DNA from: Sphingobium herbicidovorans
GTDB lineage: Bacteria; Pseudomonadota; Alphaproteobacteria; Sphingomonadales; Sphingomonadaceae
NCBI RefSeq assembly: GCF_002080435.1
Contig: NZ_CP020538.1
Location: forward strand, 1,240,001 to 1,304,000
Direction: 5' to 3'
DNA length: 64,000 nucleotides
Shown piece after piece: positions 44,567 through 54,617 of the stretch (its first letter is position 1; every line of letters starts with the position of its first letter). The notes beneath the pieces were generated by a model. The model did no database searches, was not told the origin of the DNA, and saw nothing but the letters and a program-made list of their open reading frames with translations. A program made the position numbers and the translations under genes.

Positions 44567-46024
44567 TCAATTCCGCGCGTAGCGGTCTTCATAGCGGACG
44601 ATGTCATCTTCGCCCACATAGGATCCGGTCTGCACCTCGATGAACACCATCGGGATGCGTCCGGGATTTTCCATCCGGTGCACCGCGCCTACAGGCACAT
44701 AGACGGACTGGTTCTCCGACAGCAGTTGCACGTCATCACCCACCGTCACCTTCGCCGTGCCTTCCACGACGATCCAATGTTCCGACCGGTGGAAATGGCT
44801 TTGCAGGCTGAGCGACGCGCCCGGCAGCACGGTGATGCGCTTCACCTGAAAGCGCGGGCCCACGACAAGGCTTTCATACCAGCCCCATGGCCGGTGATCC
44901 TTCGGGAAAGCCTCGGCCTGCGGCGCGCCCTTGCGCTGCAAGGCTTCAACGACCAGCTTCACATCCTGCGTGCGGGACTTGTCCGCGATCAGGACCGCGT
45001 CGTTCATCGCCACGGCCACGATATTGTTCAGCCCCAGCCCCACAATCTCCAGCCCGTCGCTTTCCGACCGCAGCAGCGTGTCACGGCAGTCGATCGCCGT
45101 CGCCGCCCCGGCCGTTGCGACGCCCTGCTCGTCCGGCTGCGAATGGCTCCACACCGCGTCCCAGCCGCCCAGGTCCGACCAGTCGGAATCATAGGGAACG
45201 ACTGACAGATTGTCCGCCCGCTCCATGATCGCATAGTCGATCGCGACATTTTCGGCCTGGCTCCACGGCTCCGCCGCCAGCCGCAGGAAACCAAGGTCGC
45301 TTTCCGCCTGCTCCACCGCCGAACGGACCGACGCCAATATGCCGGGCGCATGCTTTTCAAACGCTGCGACCAGATCCTTCGCAGCGAACAGGAAAATACC
45401 GGCATTCCACAGATAATTGCCCGTCGCCAGCATCTCTTGGGCGCGCGCGATATTGGGCTTTTCGACAAAGCTCGCCAGCTTCACCGGCTGACCCGAACCA
45501 TCGGGCTTCGCCGCAGCCTCCAGATAGCCATAGCCCGTTTCCGGCCGGGTCGGGCGTATGCCGAACGTCACCAGATCGCCGCGTCGGGCCGCCGCCAGCC
45601 CCTTGCCCACCGCAGCATGGAATGCCGCGACATCCGGCACGACCTGATCGGACGGGGCCACGAGCATGACCGCGTCCGGCTCCTTGGCCAGCAGATGCAG
45701 CGCCGCCGCCAATATGGCGGGCGCGGTGTTGCGGCCCTCAGGCTCGATCAGGATGGCCGCCGGGTCGATATTTTCCAGCGCCAGTTGCTCCGCGATGATG
45801 AAGCGGAACAGCGAGTTGGTCAGCACAAGCGGCCGGGAGAAGGCGAACTGCTCATTCTCCCCGGACAACCTGCGCGCGGCCGAACGGAACAGCGTCGTTT
45901 CCCCCAGAAGCGGCACGAACTGCTTGGGATAGGATTTGCGCGACAGCGGCCACAGCCGCGTGCCGGAGCCGCCCGCCAGAATGACCGGGGTGATGTGAAA
46001 TGTGTCGGCGCTGGAAATCGGCAT
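44567..46024 (-). CDS. manC: mannose-1-phosphate guanylyltransferase / mannose-6-phosphate isomerase
   Basis: A type II bifunctional enzyme of about 485 residues making GDP-mannose for surface polysaccharide. The guanylyltransferase domain begins PVILAGGSGTRLWPLSRKSY with FVEKPNIARAQEML; the C-terminal cupin isomerase has WGWYESLVVGPRFQVKRITV, QSHFHRSEHWIVVEG and VPVGAVHRMENPG. I place the start at the ATG at 46024; a GTG at 46036 would add four residues. It probably feeds the glycosyltransferase genes upstream, but there is no physical linkage. Confidence 0.95.
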   Translation of the reverse strand: MPISSADTFHITPVILAGGSGTRLWPLSRKSYPKQFVPLLGETTLFRSAARRLSGENEQFAFSRPLVLTNSLFRFIIAEQLALENIDPAAILIEPEGRNTAPAILAAALHLLAKEPDAVMLVAPSDQVVPDVAAFHAAVGKGLAAARRGDLVTFGIRPTRPETGYGYLEAAAKPDGSGQPVKLASFVEKPNIARAQEMLATGNYLWNAGIFLFAAKDLVAAFEKHAPGILASVRSAVEQAESDLGFLRLAAEPWSQAENVAIDYAIMERADNLSVVPYDSDWSDLGGWDAVWSHSQPDEQGVATAGAATAIDCRDTLLRSESDGLEIVGLGLNNIVAVAMNDAVLIADKSRTQDVKLVVEALQRKGAPQAEAFPKDHRPWGWYESLVVGPRFQVKRITVLPGASLSLQSHFHRSEHWIVVEGTAKVTVGDDVQLLSENQSVYVPVGAVHRMENPGRIPMVFIEVQTGSYVGEDDIVRYEDRYARN

Positions 46025-46118
46025 GGTCCTGTTCACGCAAAGGAAGCTGACGAAGCTCTAGCCGCCGACCGCGCGCACCTCCAACCAAAAAAGGACGGCG
46101 CGATGGCCGTCCTTCCGG

Positions 46119-46403
46119 TTAATCGAAAAGCTCCTCCAGGAAGCTCTTCTTCCGTTTCTTCTGATAATATCGGCCATCGTCTCGGTAATCCCGGTCCGGC
46201 CGATAATTTTGCTGTGGCGCGACGCTGGGCGCTGCGCCCTGTCCGGATCGCTCGATGATCTTGTCCAGTTCCCCGCGATCGAGCCATACGCCCCGGCATT
46301 GGGGACAATAATCAATCTCAACCCCCTGCCGGTCCGTCATGGCGAGGCCGACATGACAGACCGGGCAGAGCATGGCCGAGACGGCCTCGGCAGTCCGCAT
46401 CAT
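46119..46403 (-). CDS. zinc-ribbon (zf-TFIIB) protein
   Basis: A 94-residue protein with a TFIIB-like zinc ribbon (LCPVCHVGLAM, DYCPQCRGVWLDRGELDKII) that places four cysteines around one zinc, and a charged disordered tail (RPDRDYRDDGRYYQKKRKKS). The ATG overlaps the last base of the Bax-inhibitor stop (TAATG), so the two are coupled. Role unknown. Confidence 0.85.
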   Translation of the reverse strand: MMRTAEAVSAMLCPVCHVGLAMTDRQGVEIDYCPQCRGVWLDRGELDKIIERSGQGAAPSVAPQQNYRPDRDYRDDGRYYQKKRKKSFLEELFD

Positions 46404-47113
46404 TATTCCCTTTCGCCCGTCAGGCTGAGCAGCATCTGGAAGAGGTTCACGAAGTTCAGGTAAAGCGACAGCGCGCCCATAACCTGCATCTTCGCCGCGA
46501 CCTCGTGCCCCGCATAGTGGAAATATTCCGACTTGATGCGCTGCGTGTCCCAGGCGGTCAGGCCGGTGAAGACGACGATGCCGATGATCGAGATCACCAT
46601 CTGCATGGCCGACGAGCCGATGAAGATGTTGATGAGGCTCGCGACCAGGATGCCGATCAGGCCCATGATCAGGAACGACCCGAACTTCGACAGGTCACGC
46701 CCGGTGGTATAGCCCCACAGCGACATCGCCAGGAACATGATCGAAGCCGAGAAGAAGGCCTGTGCGATGCTGCCCCCGGTGAAGACCAGGAAGATGCTGG
46801 CCAGCGACACGCCCATGACCGCCGAAAAGGCGTAGAAGGCCATGCGGGCGCCAGCCGTCGTCATCTTTTCGATGCGAAAGCTGAAAAAGAACACGAAGGC
46901 CAGCGGGGCGAAGATCGCGACCCACTTCAGGGGCGTGCCGAAAATCGCGGCCGCCAATACCGGTGTATTGCCGATGAATGCGGCGACCAGGCCTGTGATG
47001 ACCAGACCGATACCCATGTTACGGAAGACGCCCAGCATGTGACTGCGCAGGCCGGCGTCATATTGCGCCGCCTGCGTCGTCCCATAATTCGGTGTACGAA
47101 CGGGATTGTTCAC
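46403..47113 (-). CDS. Bax inhibitor-1/YccA family membrane protein
   Basis: A 236-residue polytopic protein with about seven membrane helices. The family phrases VTGLVAAFIGNTPVLA, VFTGLTAWDTQRIKSEYFHY and LYLNFVNLFQMLLSLTG are clear; the conserved aspartates lie in the TAWDTQ region. Bacterial members are linked to FtsH protease control and calcium leak, but the function is not settled. It is coupled to the zinc-ribbon gene. Confidence 0.93.
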   Translation of the reverse strand: MNNPVRTPNYGTTQAAQYDAGLRSHMLGVFRNMGIGLVITGLVAAFIGNTPVLAAAIFGTPLKWVAIFAPLAFVFFFSFRIEKMTTAGARMAFYAFSAVMGVSLASIFLVFTGGSIAQAFFSASIMFLAMSLWGYTTGRDLSKFGSFLIMGLIGILVASLINIFIGSSAMQMVISIIGIVVFTGLTAWDTQRIKSEYFHYAGHEVAAKMQVMGALSLYLNFVNLFQMLLSLTGERE

Positions 47114-47546
47114 GGCGTTGAAACTCCATCCTTCAGAATAATTACGTGGATCGAGTGGCCCGGCGCGGTCTTCGTGAGGCTATGAGAGGGGGCGCATAGC
47201 CCACGAACCTGCACCGAGCGCACTCGATGCGGTCCGACATCACGTCCAGCTTCCCAAGGGAAGCCATACGCCAGAGGGGCCCGGCCCGCACAAGCAATAT
47301 CGGTGGTGAAACGCCCAAGCGCAAGGGACCGGCCAATCGGCAACAATTTTTTACAAAAATGGAGGAAGGGCCGCTTGGTCGCTCCTTAACGTCATCCCGG
47401 CGAAAGCTGGGATCTCAGGCGATAACATGTGACCTCGAAGAAGACCCTGCTTACGCCGGGATGACGATGAAGTCTTTTCCGCTTGCTCCTCCAACCACGA
47501 TCCCACCAGTTGACGCCTGCATCGAACCACCGCATGGCTTCGCGCT
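47114..47546. other. 433-base gap between Bax inhibitor-1 gene and cysS
   Basis: No convincing gene. The right half contains palindromic repeat copy C (about 47391-47466) and the region before cysS. A minus-strand reading frame (about 47142-47336) has a single CARC pair but no ribosome site. Both flanking genes point away from the middle, so the promoters of each must lie here. Confidence 0.6.
47391..47466. repeat. dispersed palindromic repeat, copy C (upstream of cysS)
   Basis: Left arm GTCATCCCGGCGAAAGCTGG, right arm ending TTACGCCGGGATGACG, with a 35-base centre. It ends about 80 bases before the cysS start and may lie in its leader. Confidence 0.8.
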
Positions 47547-49064
47547 ATGAGCGACCAGTTCACCCCCGCCGAACAGCATGCCGACGCGCCCCTGCGGCTC
47601 TTCAACAGCCTGACCCGCACGGTCGAGCCCTTCGCCCCGATCGAAGCGAACCATGCGCGCGTCTATAGCTGCGGCCCGACCGTCTATAACTATGCCCATC
47701 TTGGCAATTTGCGCGCCTATGTCTTTACCGACACGCTGCGCCGCACGCTGCTGTGGAAGGGGCTGGACGTCACCCACATCATCAACATCACCGATGTCGG
47801 CCATCTGACCAGCGACGCCGATGCTGGCGACGACAAGATGGAGGCCGCCGCCCGCGCGCAAGCGAAGAGCATCTGGGACATTGCGGCCCATTATACCGAC
47901 GCCTTCAAGCGCAATATCGCCGATCTCAACATCATCGCGCCCAGCGAATGGACGGTCGCGACCGACTATGTCCCGCAGATGATCGAGTTCGCGAAGAAGA
48001 TCGCGCCCGCCCATTGCTACGAACTGGACACCGGCCTTTATTTCGACAGCAGCACGGTTCCCGATTATGGCGCGCTGGCTGGCGGGCGGGACGATGCGGC
48101 CCATGCCCGCATCGATCCGGTCGCGGGCAAGCGCAACCCGTCCGACTTCGCCATCTGGCGCAAATCCCCGCCCGGCGAACAGCGGCAGATGGAATGGGAT
48201 TCACCCTGGGGCAAGGGCGCGCCGGGCTGGCACCTTGAATGTTCGGTGATGAGCGAAGCGCGGCTTGGCCACCCGTTCGACATCCACACCGGCGGCATCG
48301 ACCATCGCGAAATCCATCACCCCAATGAAATCGCGCAGAATCAGGCCTATTGCGCCTGCAATGACGCGCAGCCCGGCTTTACCGGCGCAAAATGGTGGAT
48401 GCACAACAACTTCCTGGTCGATCGCCAGGGCAAGATGAGCAAGTCGAAGGGCGGCTTCACCACCCTGTTCTCGCTGATCGATGCGGGGGTGCATCCCCTT
48501 GCCTACCGGCTGCTGTGCCTGGGCGCGCATTACCGCAGCGAGCTTGAGTTCAGCGCCGATGGCGTCGCCGCCGCGCTTACCCGGTTGAAGCGCCTCATCA
48601 TGAGCGTCGAAAATCTCAAGAGCCGTGCGGAGGGCGTCACCTGGCAGTCGCCCCGCCTCGATTATCTGCGCGCCAATCTCCATCCCAAGCTCGCGCCGCT
48701 GCTCGAACAGTTCGACGCCGCGCTGAGCGACGATCTGATGACCCCCCGCGCGCTTCCGCTGCTTGAGGAGGCGATCGCGCTCAAGAAGGTGCCGGTCGAT
48801 GAGAAGCTCTGCCTGCTCGCGGCCTTCGATCAGGCGCTCGGACTGAACCTGCTGACGCTCAGCCGTGCCGACCTGCGGCTCCAGCCCAGGGATGTGCAGA
48901 TCACGACGCAGGAGATCGAAGCGGCGCTCGACCGCCGCCAGGCCGCGCGAGCCGAAAAGGACTTCGCCCTGTCCGACGAAATCAGGGACAGCCTGATCGC
49001 GCGCGGGATCGAAGTGATGGATGGCGATCCCCTCCGCTGGGAATGGCGTCTTAATCTAGGGTAA
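47547..49064 (+). CDS. cysS: cysteinyl-tRNA synthetase (divergent form)
   Basis: A 505-residue class I synthetase. CGPTVYNYAHLGN carries the HIGH-like motif and the first zinc cysteine; GWHLECSVMS carries the second; the KMSKSKG loop is intact. The usual GGGxDLxFPHHENEIAQ segment reads TGGIDHREIHHPNEIAQ, and the protein is about 40 residues longer than E. coli CysRS. These are the features of a divergent subgroup rather than damage. It is a single gene downstream of a palindromic repeat. Confidence 0.94.
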   Translation: MSDQFTPAEQHADAPLRLFNSLTRTVEPFAPIEANHARVYSCGPTVYNYAHLGNLRAYVFTDTLRRTLLWKGLDVTHIINITDVGHLTSDADAGDDKMEAAARAQAKSIWDIAAHYTDAFKRNIADLNIIAPSEWTVATDYVPQMIEFAKKIAPAHCYELDTGLYFDSSTVPDYGALAGGRDDAAHARIDPVAGKRNPSDFAIWRKSPPGEQRQMEWDSPWGKGAPGWHLECSVMSEARLGHPFDIHTGGIDHREIHHPNEIAQNQAYCACNDAQPGFTGAKWWMHNNFLVDRQGKMSKSKGGFTTLFSLIDAGVHPLAYRLLCLGAHYRSELEFSADGVAAALTRLKRLIMSVENLKSRAEGVTWQSPRLDYLRANLHPKLAPLLEQFDAALSDDLMTPRALPLLEEAIALKKVPVDEKLCLLAAFDQALGLNLLTLSRADLRLQPRDVQITTQEIEAALDRRQAARAEKDFALSDEIRDSLIARGIEVMDGDPLRWEWRLNLG

Positions 49065-49171
49065 AATCTCTATTTACCAGAATGTTACGGTAACGGCCTA
49101 ATCAGCCAAGCGGTGCTGATGTTGCGCCAGCCCGGCTGGACAGAAGGCCGCGAACGGCGCACCTTCCGGCC

Positions 49172-49528
49172 ATGAAAATGCACATTCTGGCGATCATGAC
49201 CGCGTTTGCCGCGGCAACCCCTGCTCCGGCTGCAACCGCGCAGGTCTTCATGTTCGAAACCGGGACCACCCTGCTCGCCAAGTGCCGCAACAAGGCGCCG
49301 GAATATGCGCTGGCCTGCACCGCTTACATTGTCGGGGCCGTTGACGGCATCAAGAAGGACGTATTCATCGGCCGCGCCCAGCCCAATTGCTGGCCCAACC
49401 AGATGCAGGCGGACGACGTGCGGCGGATCGTCGTCACCTATCTGGAACGCTATCGGGACCAGCGGAACGCCCCGGCATCGGTGCTGGTCAGCGTCGCGCT
49501 GAACGGGCGTTATCCCTGCGAGAAGTAA
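49172..49528 (+). CDS. Rap1a/Tai-like secreted small protein
   Basis: A 118-residue exported protein. Signal peptide of about 23 residues, then C (AKCRNK), ACTAYIVGAVDGIKKD, a CWP motif, VTYLERYRDQRNAPASVLVS and a terminal YPC: the four-cysteine pattern of the Rap1a/Tai fold, known from type VI effector immunity proteins. No effector or secretion gene is adjacent. It therefore may have another periplasmic role. Confidence 0.7.
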   Translation: MKMHILAIMTAFAAATPAPAATAQVFMFETGTTLLAKCRNKAPEYALACTAYIVGAVDGIKKDVFIGRAQPNCWPNQMQADDVRRIVVTYLERYRDQRNAPASVLVSVALNGRYPCEK

Positions 49529-49641
49529 GGCGGGCCGAATTGCCTCCCGGCCCCAAAACGCCTTCCACAGCTATAAACTTGCGTTAGCCCCTTCATCATC
49601 GTAGGTGCGCCCCCTATTTTTGCATTTTTGGGAGACTCACT

Positions 49642-51012
49642 GTGACGGCGAAGTGGACGCCGGAAAGCTGGCGGGAGCATAAGGGCATTCAGATGCCCGT
49701 CTATCGTAACACGGAGGCGCTTGCCGCCGTGGAGGGCCAGCTCAGCCAGTTTCCCCCGCTCGTCTTTGCAGGCGAAGCGCGCAATCTTAAAGCTGAACTC
49801 GCCAAGGTCACCAATGGCGAGGCTTTCCTGCTGCAGGGCGGCGATTGCGCCGAAAGCTTTGCCGAGTTCCATCCGAACAATATCCGCGATACGTTCCGCG
49901 TGCTTTTGCAGATGGCGGTGGTGCTGACCTTTGCGTCCAAGCTGCCGATCGTGAAGGTCGGCCGCATGGCGGGCCAGTTCGCCAAGCCGCGCTCGGCCGA
50001 TACCGAGACGATCGGCGGCGTGGAATTGCCCAGCTATCGCGGTGACAATGTCAACGATATCGGCTTCACCCCGGAATCGCGCGAGCCTGACCCGGACCGC
50101 ATGATCCGCGCCTATAACCAGTCGGCTGCGACGCTCAACCTGCTGCGCGCTTTTTCGACCGGCGGCTATGCCAGCCTTGACCGCGTGCATGGCTGGATGC
50201 TGGATTTCATGGGCCGCAGCCCACTGGCCGCGAAGTTCGACGCTGTCGCCGATCAGATCGGCCAGGCGCTCGACTTCATGCGCGCCTGTGGCCTGTCGCC
50301 CGAAACGGTGCCGCAGCTTGGCGGAACCAGCTTCTACACCAGCCATGAGGCGCTGCTGCTACCCTATGAGCAGGCGCTGACGCGGCAGGATTCGCTGACC
50401 GGCGACTGGTACGACACGTCCGCGCACATGCTCTGGATCGGCGATCGCACGCGGTTCGAAGGTTCGGCGCATGTCGAATATCTGCGCGGCATCGGCAATC
50501 CGATCGGCATGAAGTGCGGCCCCAGCCTTGAGCCCGACGCGCTGATCCGCCTGCTCGACATACTGAACCCGTCGCGCGAGGCGGGCCGGATCACGCTGAT
50601 CACGCGCTACGGCCATGACAAGATCGAGGCTGGCCTGCCCAAGCTGGTCCGCGCCGTGATGCGCGAAGGCCATCCGGTGGTCTGGTCCTGCGATCCGATG
50701 CACGGCAACGTCATCAAGGCGGCCAATGGCTACAAGACGCGTCCGTTCGACCGCATCCTGGCCGAAGTGCGCGGCTTCTTCGCCGTCCATCGTGCAGAGG
50801 GCAGCTTCGGCGGCGGGATCCATGCCGAAATGACCGGGCAGAATGTGACGGAATGCACCGGCGGCGCCATCGCCATCACGGACGAAGGCCTTGCCGACCG
50901 CTACCACACGCATTGCGACCCGCGCCTCAATGCGGCGCAGAGCCTGGAACTCGCTTTCCTGCTCGCGGAAATGCTGAACGAGGAACTGAAGGAACGCCGG
51001 GCAGCCGCCTGA
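49642..51012 (+). CDS. class II DAHP synthase
   Basis: A 456-residue type II 3-deoxy-7-phosphoheptulonate synthase, the first shikimate-pathway enzyme. W-K-P-E-S-like opening (WTPESWREH), [37 protein letters not shown] and WSCDPMHGN are diagnostic. The initiation codon is GTG with a GGGAG site ten bases ahead. It is a single gene followed by a strong terminator. AroQ of the same pathway is encoded 12 kb upstream. Confidence 0.96.
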   Translation: MTAKWTPESWREHKGIQMPVYRNTEALAAVEGQLSQFPPLVFAGEARNLKAELAKVTNGEAFLLQGGDCAESFAEFHPNNIRDTFRVLLQMAVVLTFASKLPIVKVGRMAGQFAKPRSADTETIGGVELPSYRGDNVNDIGFTPESREPDPDRMIRAYNQSAATLNLLRAFSTGGYASLDRVHGWMLDFMGRSPLAAKFDAVADQIGQALDFMRACGLSPETVPQLGGTSFYTSHEALLLPYEQALTRQDSLTGDWYDTSAHMLWIGDRTRFEGSAHVEYLRGIGNPIGMKCGPSLEPDALIRLLDILNPSREAGRITLITRYGHDKIEAGLPKLVRAVMREGHPVVWSCDPMHGNVIKAANGYKTRPFDRILAEVRGFFAVHRAEGSFGGGIHAEMTGQNVTECTGGAIAITDEGLADRYHTHCDPRLNAAQSLELAFLLAEMLNEELKERRAAA

Positions 51013-51036
51013 TCCTTTCGCAATCGAGAAAAACAG

Positions 51037-51072
51037 TCCCGCCGCGACGATTGTTCGCGGCGGGATTTTTTT
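51037..51072 (+). terminator. intrinsic terminator after DAHP synthase
   Basis: A perfect 11-bp stem (TCCCGCCGCGA at 51037-51047 with TCGCGGCGGGA at 51055-51065) followed by seven T. Confidence 0.92.
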
Positions 51073-51294
51073 ACGGCAGGACCATACCCACCGTGGTCGA
51101 GCAGGGCGCACATTGCAGCTGGGAAAGCCGCGCACATGTGAAAAAGGTCTATGCCATCTATCGGCCCATTTTGCAGGGATTTGCCACGGGCTGCGCGGCC
51201 CTGCGCTCCCTTCCGCAGCGGGCGCCGTCACATGGGCGTAACAATGTCATGATTGGGCGCTTGCTTTCGCGGTGCAGCAATATAGCCTCCGCTC

Positions 51295-52035
51295 ATGGCA
51301 AAGGAACCGCAGTTGGCGACCATCGCCGTCTACAGCCTCAAAGGGGGTGTTGGCAAAACCACCTTCGCGATCAATCTCGCCTGGGCGTCGGCCAACATCT
51401 CGAAAAGGCGCACGCTGCTGTGGGATCTTGATCCACAGGCGGCGTCGAGCTGGCTGCTGTCAACCGACGCCGAAAGCCGCGATGCCGCGCAGGCGATCTT
51501 CAGCAAGGATGTCGATGTCCGCAAGCTGATCCAGCCTTCAACGGTAGCGGGCCTTGACCTGATCGCCGCCGACACATCGCTGCGCAGCCTAGACCACCTG
51601 TTCCGCGAAATGGACAAGAAGAAGCGGCTCGCCAAGCTGATCGAGAGCCTTGGAAAGGCCTATGATCGCATCATCCTGGACTGTCCCCCCGGGCTGACCG
51701 AAACCAGCGAGCAGGTGCTGCGCGCCGCGGACATGATCGTGATCCCGGTCATCCCCTCTCCCCTCGCCCAGCGCGCCATGGGGGAAGTCGCCCGCTATCT
51801 GGTGCAGCGTGGCGGCACACATCCGCCGATCATGCCCGTATACTCCATGGTCGATCGCCGCCGTGCGCTCCATCGTGCGGCAATCGAGGCCCAGCCCGAC
51901 TGGCCGGCCATCCCCATGGCCAGCGCCGTCGAACAGATGGCGGTACGCCGCAAACCACTGGGCGCCTTCGCCGCCAATTCGCCATCCGCCCAGGCATTCG
52001 CCCGCATGTGGACAGGCATCGAACGGCAGCTGTAG
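51295..52035 (+). CDS. ParA/MinD-type ATPase
   Basis: A 246-residue P-loop ATPase. The deviant Walker A is YSLKGGVGKTTFAINLA, the Walker A' or DLDPQ (WDLDPQAASSW) and ILDCPPGLTETSEQVLRAAD follow. No parB gene or centromere-like repeat is adjacent, so it is an orphan positioning or regulatory ATPase rather than an obvious partition system. It converges with the fatty acyl-AMP ligase gene 65 bases downstream. Confidence 0.9.
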   Translation: MAKEPQLATIAVYSLKGGVGKTTFAINLAWASANISKRRTLLWDLDPQAASSWLLSTDAESRDAAQAIFSKDVDVRKLIQPSTVAGLDLIAADTSLRSLDHLFREMDKKKRLAKLIESLGKAYDRIILDCPPGLTETSEQVLRAADMIVIPVIPSPLAQRAMGEVARYLVQRGGTHPPIMPVYSMVDRRRALHRAAIEAQPDWPAIPMASAVEQMAVRRKPLGAFAANSPSAQAFARMWTGIERQL

Positions 52036-52099
52036 ACGCGTTAGGACCGCGCTTTCCGACTATCTATCGACATCAGCAGTTAACGCATGTCACGCGCCG

Positions 52100-53869
52100 T
52101 CAGGCGGCGATGTCGTAGGGCCGGATTTCGCCGGTCAGGTAGAGATTGCGCGCCTTCGACCGGCTCAACTTGCCGGAGCTGGTGCGCGGCAGGGTGCGCG
52201 GCGGCACCAGTTCCACGACGCAGTTCATGCCCGTGATCGCCCGGACCCGTTCGCGGATCTGGTCGCGCAGGCGCGTCCGTTCATCATTATCGGAGGTCCG
52301 GCAATGCACCAGCACGGCGGGGGCTTCCTCGCCACCCGGAGTGGTGATGGCGAAGGCGGCGATGTCACCCTGCTTGAAACCGGGCAGCTGCTCCACCGCC
52401 CATTCGATGTCCTGCGGCCAGTGATTCTTGCCGTTGATGATGATCATGTCCTTGGCGCGGCCGACGATATAGAGATAGCCGTCGCTGAGATATCCCATGT
52501 CGCCCGTGTCCAGCCAGCCGTCGGCCATGCAGGCGTCGGTAGCTTCCTGATCACGGAAATAGCCGACCATCAGCGACGGGCCGGTCGTCCATACCTTGCC
52601 GATCTGCCGCTCGTTCAGCTTGGCCCCGTCCTCGTCACGGATCTCGACGATCATGTCGCGCGCGGGCTTGCCGCAGTTGACGATGGAGCGGAAGCGCTGC
52701 GGACGTCCTTCGGTCGCGTCGCCGCCGGACAGGTCGGTTTCCTCAACCAGCTCGACGATGATACCTTCGCCCGGCGGCATGATCGTGACCGCCAGCGTCG
52801 CTTCGGCCAGGCCATAGCTGGGCAGGAACGCACGGGGGCTGAAACCCGCGTCGGCAAAGGCGTCGACGAAGCTCTGCATCACATCGGGCCGGATCATGTC
52901 CGCGCCATTGCCCGCCAGCCGCCAGCGCGACAGGTCGAAACGGTCCTGCGCCTTGGTCTGGCTGGACATGCGGCGGGCGCAAATATCATAGCCGAAGGTC
53001 GGCGAATAGCTGATCGATGTGCCTTCGTTGCGGCTGATAAGGTCCAGCCACGCCAGCGGGCGGCGCGCGAAATCCTCGGTCTTCATATAATCGGTCGATA
53101 CCTGGTTGGCGACGACCGACAGGAAGCAGCCGACCAGCCCCATGTCATGATACCAGGGCAGCCAGCTGATGCAGCGATCGCTGTCCTGCAATTCCATGCC
53201 ATGGCTGTGCGCGGCCAGATTGCTCAGCAGCGCATGATGCGTCACCGCGACGCCATGGGGGAAACGGGTCGAACCGCTGGAATATTGCAGATAGGCGATT
53301 TCATGCGGCTGGGCCTGCGGCAACTCCACAGGGCTAACATCCCGCGCGATGAAATCTTCAAACGCGATGCTTTCGACATTCTTCTGACGGCCGGACTCTC
53401 CGGCCATCTCCTCCAGTTCCTTGGGGAACAGGAACAGCATCGGGTCGCAGCTCGACAGCTGGACATTCAGCTGGTCGATATAGCTTTCCTTGCCGCCGAA
53501 GCTGGTCGGCAGCGGCAGCGGCACTGGCCATGCGCCAGCATAAATGATGCCAAAGAAAAGCTGCGCGAAATCGGGACCGGTCTCGGCTACCAGCGCGACG
53601 CGATCTTCCGGCTTCACCCCATGGGCGATCAGCCGATGGGCGCAGGCGACCGCATCGTCCCGCAATTCGGCAAAAGGATAGGCCCGCGCGAGATTGCCGC
53701 GCGCGTCGTGAAAATTCAGGCCGCGCTGCCCCTGCGCCGCATAGTCGAGCGCTTCACCCAGCGTCCCGAAATCGGAAAATCGCCGGGGAAGGACGTCATT
53801 GGTCGGCGTCGGTGCCATCATGCTTTGCGAACCCGTCATATTGGTGTCACCCAATTTCAATCTTGTCAT
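52100..53869 (-). CDS. fatty acyl-AMP ligase (FAAL-like)
   Basis: A 589-residue adenylate-forming enzyme. The P-loop is LQYSSGSTRFPHGVAVTH, the A5/A7 regions are AFLPSYGLAEATLAV and DGWLDTGDMGYL, and the C-terminal lysine region is RTSSGKLSRSK. The YRFRD-like segment and the long insertion place it with FAALs, which load acyl-AMP on an acyl carrier protein for lipids or polyketides. No ACP gene is adjacent. The start at 53869 is uncertain; an ATG at 53839 also fits. Confidence 0.9.
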   Translation of the reverse strand: MTRLKLGDTNMTGSQSMMAPTPTNDVLPRRFSDFGTLGEALDYAAQGQRGLNFHDARGNLARAYPFAELRDDAVACAHRLIAHGVKPEDRVALVAETGPDFAQLFFGIIYAGAWPVPLPLPTSFGGKESYIDQLNVQLSSCDPMLFLFPKELEEMAGESGRQKNVESIAFEDFIARDVSPVELPQAQPHEIAYLQYSSGSTRFPHGVAVTHHALLSNLAAHSHGMELQDSDRCISWLPWYHDMGLVGCFLSVVANQVSTDYMKTEDFARRPLAWLDLISRNEGTSISYSPTFGYDICARRMSSQTKAQDRFDLSRWRLAGNGADMIRPDVMQSFVDAFADAGFSPRAFLPSYGLAEATLAVTIMPPGEGIIVELVEETDLSGGDATEGRPQRFRSIVNCGKPARDMIVEIRDEDGAKLNERQIGKVWTTGPSLMVGYFRDQEATDACMADGWLDTGDMGYLSDGYLYIVGRAKDMIIINGKNHWPQDIEWAVEQLPGFKQGDIAAFAITTPGGEEAPAVLVHCRTSDNDERTRLRDQIRERVRAITGMNCVVELVPPRTLPRTSSGKLSRSKARNLYLTGEIRPYDIAA

Positions 53870-54022
53870 CCGGGCGGCCCGCTATCATCTTTGCAGCACG
53901 GATGCACCGGATAGTTGCATTCCAGTGTCGCCTTCTACAGCACAAGGCGCGGTAAAATTCCGGCCCCACTGTGGCATAATCAAGGCGGCAGTTGCATAAA
54001 CGCTCGCCATGAAGGCGCTCAC

Positions 54023-54547
54023 ATGACCGGCAAACGGCCCCGTCCCCCGCTCGATAGCGACAGCATGCGCGATATGGCCTTGCGCTATGTCAGCCGTTTC
54101 GCGACCAGCCGGGCCAAGCTGCTTGCCTATCTCAATCGCAAGCTGAAGGAGCGCGGGTGGGACGGCGAAGGCGCGCCGCAGCCCGAGCAGCTTGTCGAGC
54201 GGCTGGCCGAACTGCGCTATGTCGATGACCGCAGCTTCGCGGTGATGAAAAGCGCTTCCTTGACCCGGCGGGGCTATGGCGCCCGCCGCGTTGCCGAAAC
54301 ACTGCGCGCAGACGGCATCGCCGAAACCGATCGCGAAGAGGCGGACGTACAGACCCAGGGCGAGGCATGGGCTGCAGCCGACCGCTTCGCCCGCCGCAAG
54401 CGCATCGGCCCTTATGCGCAGGCGAGCCCTGATCCCAGGCAGCGCGAAAAATGGATCGCCGCCTTCCTCCGCGCGGGCCACAGCTATGTCATGGCGCGCC
54501 GCTGGACCGACGCTGTCCCCGGCGAGCCGCCAGAACCGCAGGAATAA
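54023..54547 (+). CDS. recX: regulatory protein RecX family
   Basis: A 174-residue RecX-type helical protein that modulates RecA. Features: MRDMALRYVSRFATSRAKLL, LAELRYVDDRSFAVMKSASL and RRGYGARRVAETLRADGI. The C-terminal third is basic and ends PPEPQE. RecA is not encoded nearby. ATG at 54023 is the best start; longer upstream reading lacks a ribosome site. Confidence 0.85.
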   Translation: MTGKRPRPPLDSDSMRDMALRYVSRFATSRAKLLAYLNRKLKERGWDGEGAPQPEQLVERLAELRYVDDRSFAVMKSASLTRRGYGARRVAETLRADGIAETDREEADVQTQGEAWAAADRFARRKRIGPYAQASPDPRQREKWIAAFLRAGHSYVMARRWTDAVPGEPPEPQE

Positions 54548-54617
54548 CGGGGTTAACGCGAAGCCGCGCGAACGGAAACTGTGGCGCCCGCCCCTGCCGA
54601 TAGGCTAACCCATCGGC

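Noticed and set aside
47142..47336. Possible small minus-strand gene with one CARC motif
   Set aside because: No ribosome site, only one cysteine pair, and no recognisable family; kept only as part of the gap entry.
51809..53914. 701-residue open frame opposite the fatty acyl-AMP ligase
   Set aside because: Antisense shadow of a conserved gene; the composition is arginine/histidine-rich as expected from reverse reading.
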